Shown here in pieces: positions 44,762 through 56,836 of a stretch of 64,000 bases of DNA (position 1 is its first letter; the number at the start of each line of letters is the position of its first letter). Below the pieces are notes generated by a model that saw only the letters and a list, made by a program, of their open reading frames with translations, had not been told where the DNA came from and ran no database searches. The position numbers were made by a program, and so were the translations under genes. The stretch spans positions 62,001-126,000 of the forward strand of contig JPHH03000002.1 in the NCBI GenBank assembly GCA_000750105.3. The letters run 5' to 3'. The DNA is from Tolypocladium sp. Sup5 PDA-1 (taxonomy: Eukaryota; Ascomycota; Sordariomycetes; Hypocreales; Ophiocordycipitaceae).

Positions 44762-44799
44762 TCGCCCACTCACTCGCTCACTCACTCACTCACTCACGG
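44762..44799. repeat. (CTCA)n microsatellite
   Basis: About eight CACT/CTCA tetranucleotide units, one of them imperfect, just upstream of the Ser/Arg-rich gene's region. Confidence 0.8.
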
Positions 44800-45087
44800 G
44801 GACACCGCCTCGCGGCCACTGCCGGGCGTTTAACCTGACACCTGCGCGCCCGGCGCCTTGATTGGCATGTTTGTACGGAGTACGGGTTTGCGCCTCGCCC
44901 AAGGGCGGCCTCCTCTCCTCTCAAGCAAGCTGTTTCGGCCGTGGTGGTTGCTGTGCTGTGTACGTAGTGCTGTGCTGTGCTACACCTGACGACTCGCAAA
45001 CCGGGAGGCAGCCAGACCGCCCCCTCCTCCCGTCCAGAGACAAAGACCGCTTCTTCAGCGAGGCGACTGGTGGGTGGTGGCACCGCC

Positions 45088-45109
45088 GGGGGGGGGGGGG
45101 GGGGGGGGG
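45088..45109. repeat. Poly-G tract, 22 G
   Basis: Uninterrupted run of G on the plus strand; could form G-quadruplexes, and its exact length may be unreliable in the assembly. Confidence 0.85.
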
Positions 45110-45455
45110 CTGCAGGTGATTCTGCGAGTGAGGCAACAGAGACTCCATGCATCGATTGCATGGGTGGGCGTCGGCGCCTCGCAGCAGCAACCACGCAAAG
45201 CACCGCCCTACCCCGTGCGTGCGGGTGTGGCTGCTGTCTGTTGGCTGAGCACCTCGATAACAAACAGTAGGTCGGGTGCGAGACCGTCGTAGCTTGGTTG
45301 GACGGGGCACTGGTTGTTGGCCCCCGAGACGCGGTCCAGAGCAAGTTTGCTATCGGAGGCAGGCCTCACCACATGTTGATATTATGCAGTTGGCTGCGAG
45401 TGCCAATGTTTGTGCGTGCCACCACCAAGCGACAGCAGAATGAATGACATATTAC

Positions 45456-45478
45456 TACTCCGTACGGAGTACTCCGTA
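45456..45478. repeat. Three overlapping TACTCCGTA-family words
   Basis: TACTCCGTA, TACGGAGTA and TACTCCGTA overlap by two bases each at 45456-45464, 45463-45471 and 45470-45478. The first two form a 16-bp perfect palindrome. Confidence 0.85.
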
Positions 45479-45839
45479 CACCAACCCCGAAACCGACCAG
45501 CGGCCTCCATTCTCCCCTTGAGCCCGTTTGTACTGTATGCATCGCCCGAGTTCGCACGAGCAAGCGGTTCGGGACCAGGCACACATACCCCTGGACATCC
45601 CGAGCATCTGAGCGAATACGATACGAGTACGCATTCAATAAAATAACTCAAACAACTCACCATTTCTTCTGGCCTGACTTTACCTGGTCCATTGACTCGG
45701 GCGCAGCTCCGAGGCAACACTACAGCATAGGCTCCTACCTCTCATCCCCCTACATGCCAAGTCACGACGTCCTGGCCGAGGCCACTTGCAGGACAATGCC
45801 CAGCTACACAAACGGCACAATGACTCGCAACCAGACCCT

Positions 45840-46671
45840 CTAGTCGACCAGCCGAGCCAGTCCCATACCGTCGTACAGCGGCATCAAGAAGCTCTCCAGT
45901 CTCTCGCTGCGCATCACCGCCGCGTTGAACTCACGCAGGTACTCCAGGTCGCGGTCAGTCTCATACTCGCTTTTGTTCTTCTTCTTCTGCTCCTGCGAGG
46001 CCCACGGGTTGTCATTGCTGTCGTCGGCCACGAGGCCTCGACGGAGGACGTTGTCGGCGACGATGAGCCCTCCGGGACGCAGCAGGCGAGAGGCCGACCG
46101 GGGCTTCGACTTGGCCAAGATATCCGCGAGGTACGACGGGTAGCCCGACTTTTGCGCGTCGATGAAGATGAGGTCGTACGGCTCCTTGGGCTCGAGCTTC
46201 GCGAGGCTTTTCGTACATGTCAGTGTCATCAACGAAGCATGGGGGGGGCTGTTGAGCACTGCAAAGGTGAGTTTGTGTTTACGTTTCAAGGGCATCGCCT
46301 TTGATGACCTGGACGTTGGTGACACCGTTGCGCTCAAAAGCCTCGTTCGCCATCTTGGCGTATTCCTCCGACGACTCCAGGCCGGTCACACTCCCATCAC
46401 TGCCAACAGCGTGAGCCCAGACGAGAGCCGAGTACCCAACGTAAACGCCAATCTCGAGGATGCGCTTCGCCCCGATGGCGCGTGCCAGGAAGACGTGACA
46501 CTGGCCTTGGAAGTCGGAGATCATGTAGCCGGCGCGCGCATGGTTCTCGCTGACCCAGCCGTGATAGTCGATGATGTGCTTGGGGAGCGGCGTCGAGTGC
46601 TGCTCAGAGTAATCGGTGACGCGCTCCGCAACCTTCTGGTTGGGATAGAGCGTGGAAACGTTGTTCTTCAT
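45840..46671 (-). CDS. Class I SAM-dependent O-methyltransferase (caffeoyl-CoA OMT type)
   Basis: Cytosolic methyltransferase of the metal-dependent catechol/caffeoyl-CoA family. Exons 46671-46283 and 46206-45840, joined in frame across a 76-nt GT-AG intron, encode 251 residues, the usual family length. The SAM-binding motif is LEIGVYVGYSALVWAHAV near residue 75, the post-I acid is in VTGLESSEEYAKMANEAF, and the metal/substrate loop FIDAQKSGYPSYL near 150 carries the first Asp; LLRPGGLIVADNVL near 180 completes the set (Asp and Asn expected as metal ligands). ATG 46671 is the first true ATG giving a normal N terminus. No biosynthetic cluster surrounds it. Substrate unknown: catechols, fungal phenolics or a secondary metabolite. 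Confidence 0.88.
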
Positions 46672-49600
46672 GATGGTGCCCGCGAGAATAATCAACCGCC
46701 GACAACTTTGTCGTTGGGCTCTCGACGCGACAACTGGCCGTATGTTGAGCACTTGTCCATGATATATATCCAGCCATGTACCGGGCCGATTCCATCAGCT
46801 CGAGCCTCCGGCTTCTCGCCGGCTTCGCAGCCCGATCGCGGAGGGCGATACCGGAGACAATTCCACTGGACTGACGCCCAACATCGATAGACAAGCGGCG
46901 GCAATATCACAGCTTCGTCCCGGCACGGTGGCTGTCGTAGAGGATAATCAAGAACATGCCCATGAGCTTGGCCGGCGGGTATGGGAACAGGAGGCTCGTG
47001 ACGAGCCCGACTGGGTCCGACTTGCCACGACAGGCGACGGGGACGGTTGCCATCCACGGCACCACTCCAGCTGCAACGGTGATGAACGAACCAAGCCTTT
47101 GCTGAGCGAATCGCCAAATTGTTGCAATCCTTGCTGGTCCTCGGTCCTCCCCCGCCCGCGCGGTTTATTCCATCCTCTCGGTCTCCTCGGCAGATGCGTA
47201 CGTCACGGGGAGGGGAAGAATACTGATGGAGACGGACCAGGGAGAGGCCGTTGTACGAGTAAGTAAATCGTAAGCCCAGAGAGGCGCCCAAGTGGACTCG
47301 CGAAAACTAGCCTGTGCAGTCTAGCGCAGGGTGGAGTGCCACAGACGCTGGATGAATAGACACCAACTTGCATTCATCCTCAGCCCCAACTTGGGAAACG
47401 ACCTCGCCGAGGCAGAGCGACAAGGCGCCGCAACGAGCTCGTCACTGAGGATGGCTCGGGGACCAGCCTAGCCTAGCCCCCAATGCGCCGCAGCGGCATC
47501 TCGACGGCGTGAGTGGCCTTGAGCAAGGTGGCTTATCGAAGATTCGCAAGTATGTCGTAGCGGCGTCTGCTTGGCATTGTCCAGGTCGGCGGGAGACAGC
47601 AAACAGAAAGAGTCCCGGTCATGAGCGCCGCTGCCTGCGTGTTGGGGGTGGCCTCGACCGGGAATCAAGTCGCCCAACCTTGCCGAATAGTAACAGCATC
47701 GACACGGCACTTTGCACTGTAGCCCAGGAAGCCAAGCCCGGCCCGTACAGGAGCTGTAGACAACCGGCACAAGAACGTATTAGTTGATTACCAGTTTCAG
47801 GAGACCGCCACAAGCGCCGAGAAGTTGGTCCAAGGCCAGAGGCGAAATGAGAAACACAGCCAATCTGCATGCGACCCTTTAGGCGAGGCCTGGGACAGGG
47901 GCAGTCTCTCTTCCTCGTCCTCTCCTCTGCTTGACCCTGTCTGTCTCTTTGCGGCTGCAGACGAAAAGGGAACCGAGGATGAGAAGGAAAAGTAAAAAGA
48001 AACGGACGCGCAGCGGGCAGCTCACCTGCTGAGTCGCCTCGACGTCGATACCAGTTGGCGGTGGCTTGGCTTGCAAGGGAGAAGCTGTCTTGATTTGCCA
48101 ACAACGTCGGGAGAGCAGACAGCACAGTCAATGGGAGAAGAGGGGCCAACTCGCAAGCTACATAGCACAGCACATGGGCCACTGTGCAGTGCATGCATCG
48201 GCTCAACCAGTGAAGAGGAATCGCAAAAGTCCAAGCCGTGCAGGGACGCCCGATGCTCTGCTGCTCCCGCCGGATGCCCAGCAAAGCAGCTTTGCAACTC
48301 GACGCGAGGCGACTTGATGAGACAGGGCTGTGTCCCGTGTGATGATTTCCGGATGATTACTCTCATGGATGCTGATGACGGATGAGCGCAGGGTCAGAGA
48401 CGGATGTCCGATGCAGAATGGGAGACTGCTTCATCTACGAATGCAGGTCGGAAGTACGACGACACGACTGGTGCGGAAGCTGCCCTGAGCTGCTGGATAT
48501 CCACGGCCTTCGTCTCTGCCACGACGTTGCGAGACTTCGGGCAGGTCCTGCAACGACTTGTGCTAGTGCTAGTGCTATTAGTAGAACGCTTGCTGATCTG
48601 GGATCTTCAACGTTCTAATGAGCAGGATTCCATCGACGGGGGTATGATTGCTGACGTACCATGTCGATGCCGTGGCTCCGGGGTTGACGTTCGGAGGCTA
48701 AAGTGAAATAGAACCCCTGGCCGTACGTACCCAGAGCACATCGTCCAAGTCGCACTGATGTTTTGCAACCCCATGTTGCTATGGCCGTTCAGCTGATGGC
48801 GACGGATCGGGCCATTCTTCCTGCCAGGCGTCATCATGCGCACTCGCGGACGCGATCGAAACATACACACGAGGCCAAACGATAGACGACGCCTGCGACT
48901 CTCGAAGCGGATCGGCGTGTCTTTGATGCAGTTGGAGTCCGACCTGTGGCATCCACGCTCGCTCATGCTGCCGCCGTCGTCACACCCCTCCGTTGTCCCT
49001 GGGATCGCCCAAGGCGTCCGTCCGTCAGGCAAGGCAAGGCGAAAGAGACAGGTGCTGCATCGTGGTCAGGAATGGGACATCATGGCGGCCAATCACGCCA
49101 AGCCAGCCATTCAGATGCAGGGTTGGCTTGGGGGCAGAGGGTCCGGGCACGGGGCATCGACGCATTGCTCGGAAGGAAACGCTTCCACCACCCACGCCTG
49201 ATGAGGGCCATGCGGACCTGGCTGCCCAGGAGCCGTGGTTGCACAAGACACCGCATGGGGGAATGCCTCGCAGAGTTGCATGAGACGAGAGGCATCGGGC
49301 AGCCAAGGCCAGAGCCACCTGCTGGGACAAAGTCAAAAATCGGCGCGAAGGGCCGCAGCAAGCTAGGCAGGTGCTTTACCTGGCCTGACCTTGAAGCCGA
49401 GCGATGCCTGTGAGGACCTGCAACGGAGACAGAGGCTCCCCAGGATTGGGTTTCACCGAGGCGGCTGCTGCGACGTGCAAACGCCCAGAAGGCAAGTATC
49501 CACCCCCAGCACCACCACCACCAACGCCTCAACCGAATCCTATTGCCCCGTCGGACCTTGAACTGCACATTGCGCTGCGTTTGCTTCGCTGCGGCGAGCC

Positions 49601-52600
49601 TGCGTTCCGGGGTGCTGCAACTGGTGATGCCGCCCGCGTGTCGATAGGACCAGCAGGCTCTGTTGTCGCCCTGCGCATTCGCCTGGCCCAGGTGGCTGTG
49701 AGAACAAACGGGGCAGCTCCCTCATGCCCCATGGTGCCACCTCCGCTACATCATCATCATAAGCGTTTGTTGAACCCTGCCCGTGACAAGAGTGCTTGTA
49801 CGGAGTAGTCCGTACTTGTAGCCCGTAGTACGTACTCGGATCACATCGACTCTCAAAGAAAACCTGACTTGTACGCTAGAGCCTAGACGAACGGCGTCAC
49901 CCCCCCCCCCGGGCAGCTGTGGTAGCCCGTAGCGATTCTGATGATGCGTTCCCAACACCCCTCCATCGACCCGGCTAAACCCCTTATCGATGGCGATGGC
50001 TCAGAACGTGCCCCGGCAGGGAAGCAGAAACAACCTTCAGCAGGCGCCTCGTCCAGACCAGGACCGAAACTGACCTCAAGGGCAGACCGTAATATCGATA
50101 TCTTGGAGGAGCACAGAGTGACGAGCAGAAACCCGTTTGCAGCACCGCGAAACAGCCACCATGTGTACTCCGTACGAGAGTGCGTTTGGTCGAGTTGCGC
50201 TTCGGCCGTAACGGATGCGCATCGATGCCGGGACTGACTAGGCATGCAAGCACTTTGCAACTGGAGCGGCAAGGTCGTAGTGTAGCCTGTGCTGGGCTGG
50301 GTCCTCGTCCCTTGCTGGGCTTTGTTGGTGTCTCATGGCTTGCACTCACCCACGCACGCACAACCATCCGCCACGGGAACGGAGCCGCCACCATTATGGG
50401 GCACCAGGCGCACCACTGACCATGGACACATCGATGGCTGGATCACGGGAAGTTGCAACACGCGTTCTCGGCGGAGATGGGCGGCGGCCAAGGCAAAGTC
50501 GAGCAAAGCTAGCACACCTTACTTGCACAGCCGTCGAAGCCGAATCCCCGCCAGGTCTCCGAAAGGGGCGTGAGGTTTAAACGGAGGTTTCGGTCTGATA
50601 CCACCACCGCCCACGAAGCTGTGCATGGCGGTTTGATGACCGGCCCGAGGCTTGACGAGAAGCGTAAAAGGCGTTGCAGACGAGTCGAATAGTCTCTTGC
50701 TGCAAACACGCCATCCACTTTACCCAGGCCGCCTAACAGCCGTGGTCCACCGCCTCCATTCCATATCCATGCATTGCCATCCATGCCATGCGCCGTCTCC
50801 GGCGGAGCTGGGATGTTGTTGCTCCTGCAGTTGCAGTCGTATTGCCGCCGTTCCTGCGAATAGCTGGGCGTCGTCCCTTACTAGTGTTCTCAAATCCGCC
50901 GCCATGTCATCCATGTTGGACGGGGGTGTATATTGGTGACGGGTTGATTGATAGTACGGACTACGAAGCGCAGACCTCGTACTCTGTAGTCCGTACACGA
51001 AGTACTCGTAGGCATTCCATTGTGGGGGTAGTGATACCTCGCAGCGGGAGTGGAATATCCGGCTTGATGCTCGCTCACAAAGCCGTGTTTCCATGTATAT
51101 CCTTGGATGGTATCCGGCAGCGGTTGACGGGCAGAGCTGGAGGCTGCGTGCGTGCCTGCCCGTGCGGCTCGAGATGGATGTCGACCTGTGATCGAAAGAA
51201 TCAACGATCCTTGGATCCATACCCAGGGCCCGGAAGCAACAAGCCGTCCCGGGGATGATGGGATCGGGCCCCTGTCGTCTCTTTCCACAGAGTGAATTCT
51301 GTGTCTGCAAGCGTTCGAGGCAACCGACCAATGGGCACCCCTGTGCAGGTTGGTGTGAGCATGCTGGCAGCTGGCCGCCGCCTGAAGGCTGAGGATCTGA
51401 GTGATGCGGGTACGAGGTGGTGCCGCCTGTCACTGGACTGCCAGCGCTGGGTTGCTGTGTGGCGGGCCCCAGCAAGCACCACAGCTAATTAAGACACGGA
51501 GCCAACGCCATCCCCTTTGCTATTCGTGATGATTGCGATGTGACGGATTGATTGGCACCGGGAGCTGACAACAGCTGCAAACTCACAGGCCTCTCTGCAA
51601 CTCGCGTGCCTTTGGCTCTGCTGGCGCCAACCTCCGCTGCTGATTCCTCGCAGCTGGCCCAAGGCGCTGTTGCTCACTGCTCCATTCGGCTTGGTCTCCA
51701 GCGATTTTGCCACGGGCCAACGAGTCAAGTCGACAAGCCGCAACGTGGCGCCTGACGTGTTGGATTTGCAGTTGGGTCTGGACCATACCAGCCTTTGATG
51801 CTCAATGCTGCCAAGGGCCGTTTTCGATGGACGACGAACCGCCCACACCGTCGTTAGGGTCAGGGATAGGCAAACCGACCCAAGCAAGAGGCTGAGTGAA
51901 CGTGGTGCCAATTCCGTTCCCGTTGGAAAGCCCGGATACCGATGGCATCCATGCTCCGTTTCTCCCTCTCACGCCCATCACACACGGACACAGGCGATGA
52001 CACCGAGCCAAACGTAAAGCGGGATCGTCTTTCGATATTGGATGTCCATACCATCTTGCTTGGTTGCCAACCGGGCAATGAATCAAGCGATGCCCGCTCG
52101 GGTTTCCAGGCGGTCGACGTCTCACGGTCCTTGCCTTGTCGTCTCCAAGACTGCTACATCATGCAACCCCCCATTCGGCATGTGCTATCGTTCTCTCGTG
52201 CGTTTGGCAAGGGGCCATGTGTCGAATCCGGCTGACCCAAGGATCAGCCCAACTTGATAAGCCCTGTTCGCCTACCATGAGCATCAGGGAACACCGGCGC
52301 CAGGCGATACAAGACACCGGCAGCCGCCTGCGCTTACTACTCGCAACGCAGTGTCAGTGGATAGTGTCTCTTCACATATAGCACGTCGATATTACTCCGT
52401 AGTCCAGGGAGAGAATCGGGGATTGGTCGGCCTGCTTTCACAGTGTGTTGTCGACGCCGGGTTCCAGTCCGGTAAAGGGCACCAAGCAATTTGACTCGCA
52501 AACAAGGTGGCTTTTGTTGGTGCCTCCGGTGGGCGCTCTACACCATCATTTGAGGAACAATCCTGTGAGCCGACTGGCGCAGCTTGACGAGAGGAGAAGG

Positions 52601-54641
52601 ACGATGCTCCTTGCGAAACGAGAGACGGGGTGCTCCGTGCTGTGCGTGGTGATAATTGCACCATGCATTATTCGCTCCATTCATTGTCACCCGTTGCACT
52701 CCGTGGGGGACTTTGACAGTGGAAAGTGTTGGCAACAGACGGAGCTGGGATCCATCGCCTGAAGTCGTAAAGCTTGCAAACGACGGGCGTGCATCACTGC
52801 CAGCCGCTGGAGCCAACACCGAGCAGGCTCAGTTCCCGAAGAGGCAAGCGAACACCAGCGGTGGGGCCACGGAGCGAATGGCGCCAGGCGACGGAGCCTG
52901 CCAGCAGGAAGAGGAGCCCACCTTAATCCTCCAGCCCAGCGCCTTCCCTCACCCGCGAGAACGTGCTCGTACCGAGATTCGTACCGAGGTACCAAGGTAG
53001 CTGGACGTACGGATACTGGTGCGATACGAGCGAGGTGCTGCGGGCCGTGCAGGTACCTGCGCACACGCCGTCCCGCCCCAAGACGCAGGACGAGGGCGAG
53101 GGAGAACAAACGAAAAGGCTCAAAGGCACGAGACCAGGGAGCGAGAAGACATGAGCCGCGAGCGTGTGTGGGTGGGCAGGTTGCGTGCTGTTGGCTTTGC
53201 CAGGCGACGGATGATTTGCAGGGGTGCGCTGAGGGGGGGCTCGTCAGAGGGCCACTGCAGCCAGCTCCTCATCAATCTCGCGCGTGCGGAGCGTTGTGGT
53301 ACTGGACTGAACCGCCATCGTATCCGCCCCAGAAACCACCGCACTTTCACCACAACCACCACCCACCACCACCCACCGCCGGAGCTAAAGGTACCTGTCA
53401 AGCCTGGGTCAGCTGGGTACCACCACTGGGCGTTCAGAGACTTTCCAGGTTCCAGTTGCGTGGTTGCCAGGGCCCCGCTGCAGTCCCGCCGCCCTTGTCG
53501 CTGCTGCAGGGGACCTCGGCGAGGGGACTTCGCACTTCGTACCTATGTACGGACTACTGCTGCTGGAGGCGTGACCACTGACCTCCAGGTGGGAGGACTG
53601 GTGGGTACAGCCGCGACGCAGGCAGCCCCCGGCGGTACCGTGGTGGCAGCCGGTCTAGTGCGAAAGTACCTACCTGCCCGGGCGGCGTCGAGGACAACGC
53701 CCATACCGCGAGGTTGGCGGCGTGTACTGAGTGAGGCGCGGCAAGTACGGACCAAGGTCCTCCCGCTGGGCTTGCTAGGTGCCCGCTTGCCTGTGGTTTG
53801 CGCTGCCCGCGCTGCCTGAGGCGTGGTGGGTGTGCCGTGTGCCAGTGAATGTCTGAGAGAGAAACGACGCTCCGCCAACGGGAGCCACCACAAGCCAGTC
53901 CAGTCCCGTCCGCGTCTCCAGAACGACCAGTCGTCCACGACATGGAACTGACTCTCGCCGGCCTCTGACTCTCTCCCTTCTCGGCCCTGGCTCAACCCGC
54001 CTGGTCGTGCCGCCGTGCCGCCCGCCGCCAATTGACCCTCCACCGACCCAGTGGCAGCCAGAAGCATCAGCGTGGCGCGGGCAGCCAGAGGACGGCACCT
54101 CGTCTTGGGGCCCTCCAGCCAACCAGAGCCCGCCTGAACCTTGAAATCCTCCCTCCACCATCCCGCCGAGACCATCTCTCCCTCTTCTCCCATATCAACC
54201 GAGCCTGGCTGTTGCGCCTCTCTCTTCCTCCCCCGACCCTTCGTCATGGACACGGCCTGCGACTCCTGACGTTGAACAAACAACGACTACATGCCGCCGT
54301 TTCGCTCTTCCTGTCTCTGCTCGAGGGGGGAGATCTTCCCTGCATCGCCTGCCTACCCCGACGACGGACCGCACTTACACGTCCCGTGGCCCTCGCGTCT
54401 TCTCTCCCGCCCGCCCGCCTGAACTCTCGGTCTTCTCGACTGTTACTCACGTCTCAACTCGCCTCGCCTCTCGAACCCCCGGGCTTTATTTTTCATCCCG
54501 TCGAGAGAGCACAACAACACACGGCCTACTATTCTCTCCACGTCCACCCCACCGCCTCGGCCTCCTACAGCTCTAGGTCACTGCGACGACTGCCTCGATC
54601 CAGCGACCAGACGAACCCTCCCTCTCCAATCTCTTCCCCCC
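46672..54641. other. 8-kb interval without a supportable gene
   Basis: Frames here are short, overlapping and compositionally like random GC-rich DNA. The last 500 bases are pyrimidine-rich and probably leader of the cyclin gene. Words of the TACTCCGTA/TAGTCCGTA family occur at 49799-49814, 50166-50174, 50955-50995, 52393-52401 and 53548-53556, and a C11 run at 49900-49910. I see no transposase, terminal repeats or tRNA. Confidence 0.5.
50954..50996. repeat. Hairpin with 11-bp arms made of the dispersed word
   Basis: GTACGGACTAC at 50954-50964 and its exact reverse complement GTAGTCCGTAC at 50986-50996 flank a 21-base loop. Confidence 0.85.
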
Positions 54642-56836
54642 ATGTCCGTTGGAAGCCCACGCCTGACCTCTCTTCTCCCTCCTTCGCCCCCCAACTGCTC
54701 TTGCAGCCAGAGAGCTCTTCTGCGTCCCCGCTGCATTGCACTGCCAAAGCGTCGCTCTGCCATCGACGACGCTGCGTTTCTGGGAAACGGGCTGCAGACA
54801 CCTCCTATCGACAACATGAGCACCACATACCACCACGCGATGCCTGCCTACGACGGCCAGCTCGCTATGCACAGCTACCCTGCTGGCATGGCTCATGCTA
54901 GCCGGTCTAAGGCCATGGTGGATGACGGCAGAAACTCTCAACACTATCCCTACCCTTCACAGCAGACGCAGGTGGCTCCTGTTTCGCAGACGAGGAACAA
55001 CTCGTTTTCGTTGACAGCCCAACTGCCTCACCCGACCTCCCGCCCTTCTACCCGACCGTCGACACCCATATCCGAAGCGGCAATGACTGCAAAGCAACAA
55101 CCCGCCCCTTCTCGAAGAAACTCCGACTCGTTGATTTACCACAGTCTCCAAATACCAAAGTGTATCAGCCCCAATGGCGGCAATCTGTCCGACTTCGCGG
55201 CTCAGGTAAGCTCCATGGTCCAGTGCCGCATCACTAACTGGCCTGCTAACTTGTCTTCCAACAGATGACGTGCCTCTTCTGGTTCGACTCCGTCGATAAC
55301 CTCAAGAAAGCCGAGTCGATTCGATCGAGACCGCTGAATGCCCCGATAACTCGACTGCCAAACCTGGCCAAGCCCTACGACCAGTTCCGCAAATGGGTGT
55401 ACAACGTCCTGTCGACAACGCAGGTGACGCAGAACGTCATATTCCTGGCGTTGCTGTTCATCTATCGCCTCAAGATGTCCACGCCGCAGATCAAGGGTCG
55501 GGCAGGTAGCGAGTACCGCCTTCTGACTGTGGCACTGATGCTTGGAAACAAGTGTAAGCCTCCCCCCCCCAATTCAATGACATCGCTTGGTGGATATCAG
55601 CTGACGTTGACTGTAGTTCTGGACGACAACACCTATACCAACAAGACGTGGGCTGAAGTATCCTGCTTTGCGGTGCAGGAGATTCACGTGATGGAAGTGG
55701 AGTTCTTGAGCAACATGCGGTACAACCTCCTGGCCTCCAAGGACGAGTGGGAGGACTGGCTGGTCAAGCTGGCCTGCTTCCATGAGTACTACGACCGAGC
55801 TCTCAAACTACCCGCGTCCCCGATTCACGTTCCCTCTCCGACCAACAATGCCTTCAACTCGCCCATTCCCTCCCCGACGGGAGTGACCCTGCCAGGGATC
55901 CCCGACGTGCCTCCGTATACCCCCTCAGGCGTGACGAGCTTCTCGCCGTCCCCGAGTCAGTCGAAGAACTTCTCGGCGTATCAGGAAAACGCTACGTCGC
56001 CGCTGGCTTCTAAGCTGGCGATGAATCTTCCTGCGACACGTAAGCGAAGCCCAGAAGAAGAGTTGGCAGACCATCCCGCGAAGCGACGAGTTCCCTCGAG
56101 AGCTGGGCACATGATGCATGTCCCGTTGATTAATACGAGGGCGAATGGTCCTGTCGATGCTGCGAGATTGCCGGTCCCACAGCTTACCGTCGTCACCAAC
56201 ACAACTCCGAACCCAACGAGCACTTATTCAACTGCAAATGGATACCCTTACCAGATCGCCGCGACGACACAGCATCTCGTCTCGTTGCCTCCCCTGCAGC
56301 CTGGCATTCGTGCCATGTCGACGGTCTACCAACCCGGTCCTGCAACCACCATGGTCCAACAGCCGGCGGTGCCAGCTATCACAGCGGTCTCCGTACCGAC
56401 GCCATCGTACCCTATTGCGCCGCTAGCGAGCCACCCTGCGATGAATTACGGCACTCCGACGAAGCACCACAGCCCCGGAAGCCTGGCGCCATTTGGCTCG
56501 TCGCCGCTGGTGGAACACCTTGGTCCTGGCTCTGCAGTACACACGCCAATTTCGCACACCCCGATATCCAACTCGCCAAGCGTCTACTTGCAGCAGCGTG
56601 CCAGCCCATACAAGCCGGTCCGACACGTCAACAAGCTCCTGTATCCACCACCATCGGCGTCCTTGAACCAGTACCATCTGGGGTTGCCGGTACCACCAAA
56701 CCAGATGCATTACCAGCCTCTGGGACGACGACACGACGTGCGAACCGGCGTTGTGCCCGAGTTTCTCGTTTACAACCGGGGCCAGCAGCAACACTTCTCT
56801 TCGCACGGCGGGCAGCAGGGGCACTATCCCTCCTAG
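54642..56836 (+). CDS. Clg1-like cyclin (Pho85-type cyclin)
   Basis: Regulatory partner of a cyclin-dependent kinase; yeast Clg1 binds Pho85. Exons 54642-55205, 55265-55553 and 55617-56836, with GT-AG introns of 59 and 63 nt, give 690 residues. The cyclin box spans about residues 185-350: MTCLFWFDSVD, YDQFRKWVYNVLSTTQVTQNVIFLALLFIYRLK, GSEYRLLTVALMLGNKFLDDNTYTNKTWAEVS and VMEVEFLSNMRYNLLASKDEW; the KFLDDNTYTNKTWAEVS part is diagnostic of Pho85-type cyclins. The long tail is Pro/Ser/Thr/Gln-rich. The second intron has no stop and is a multiple of three. ATG 54816 (MSTTYHHAMPAYDG) is an alternative start and may be the real one; the stretch 54642-54815 reads poorly in places. Confidence 0.82.

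Larger units (their letters stand above)
44247..45839. other. 1.6-kb intergenic interval with a poly-G tract
   Basis: Holds a CTCA repeat near 44762-44799, a run of 22 G at 45088-45109 and TACTCCGTA-family words at 44874-44882 and 45456-45478. No coding region is supported. Confidence 0.55.

Noticed and set aside
52440..52490. Possible tRNA T-arm (CCGGGTTCCAGTCCGG)
   Set aside because: The flanking bases do not form an acceptor stem and no anticodon arm is visible at the right distance.
55265..55290. Match to a tRNA B-box (GGTTCGACTCC)
   Set aside because: It lies inside the cyclin exon and encodes WFDSV; no acceptor stem or A-box fits around it.
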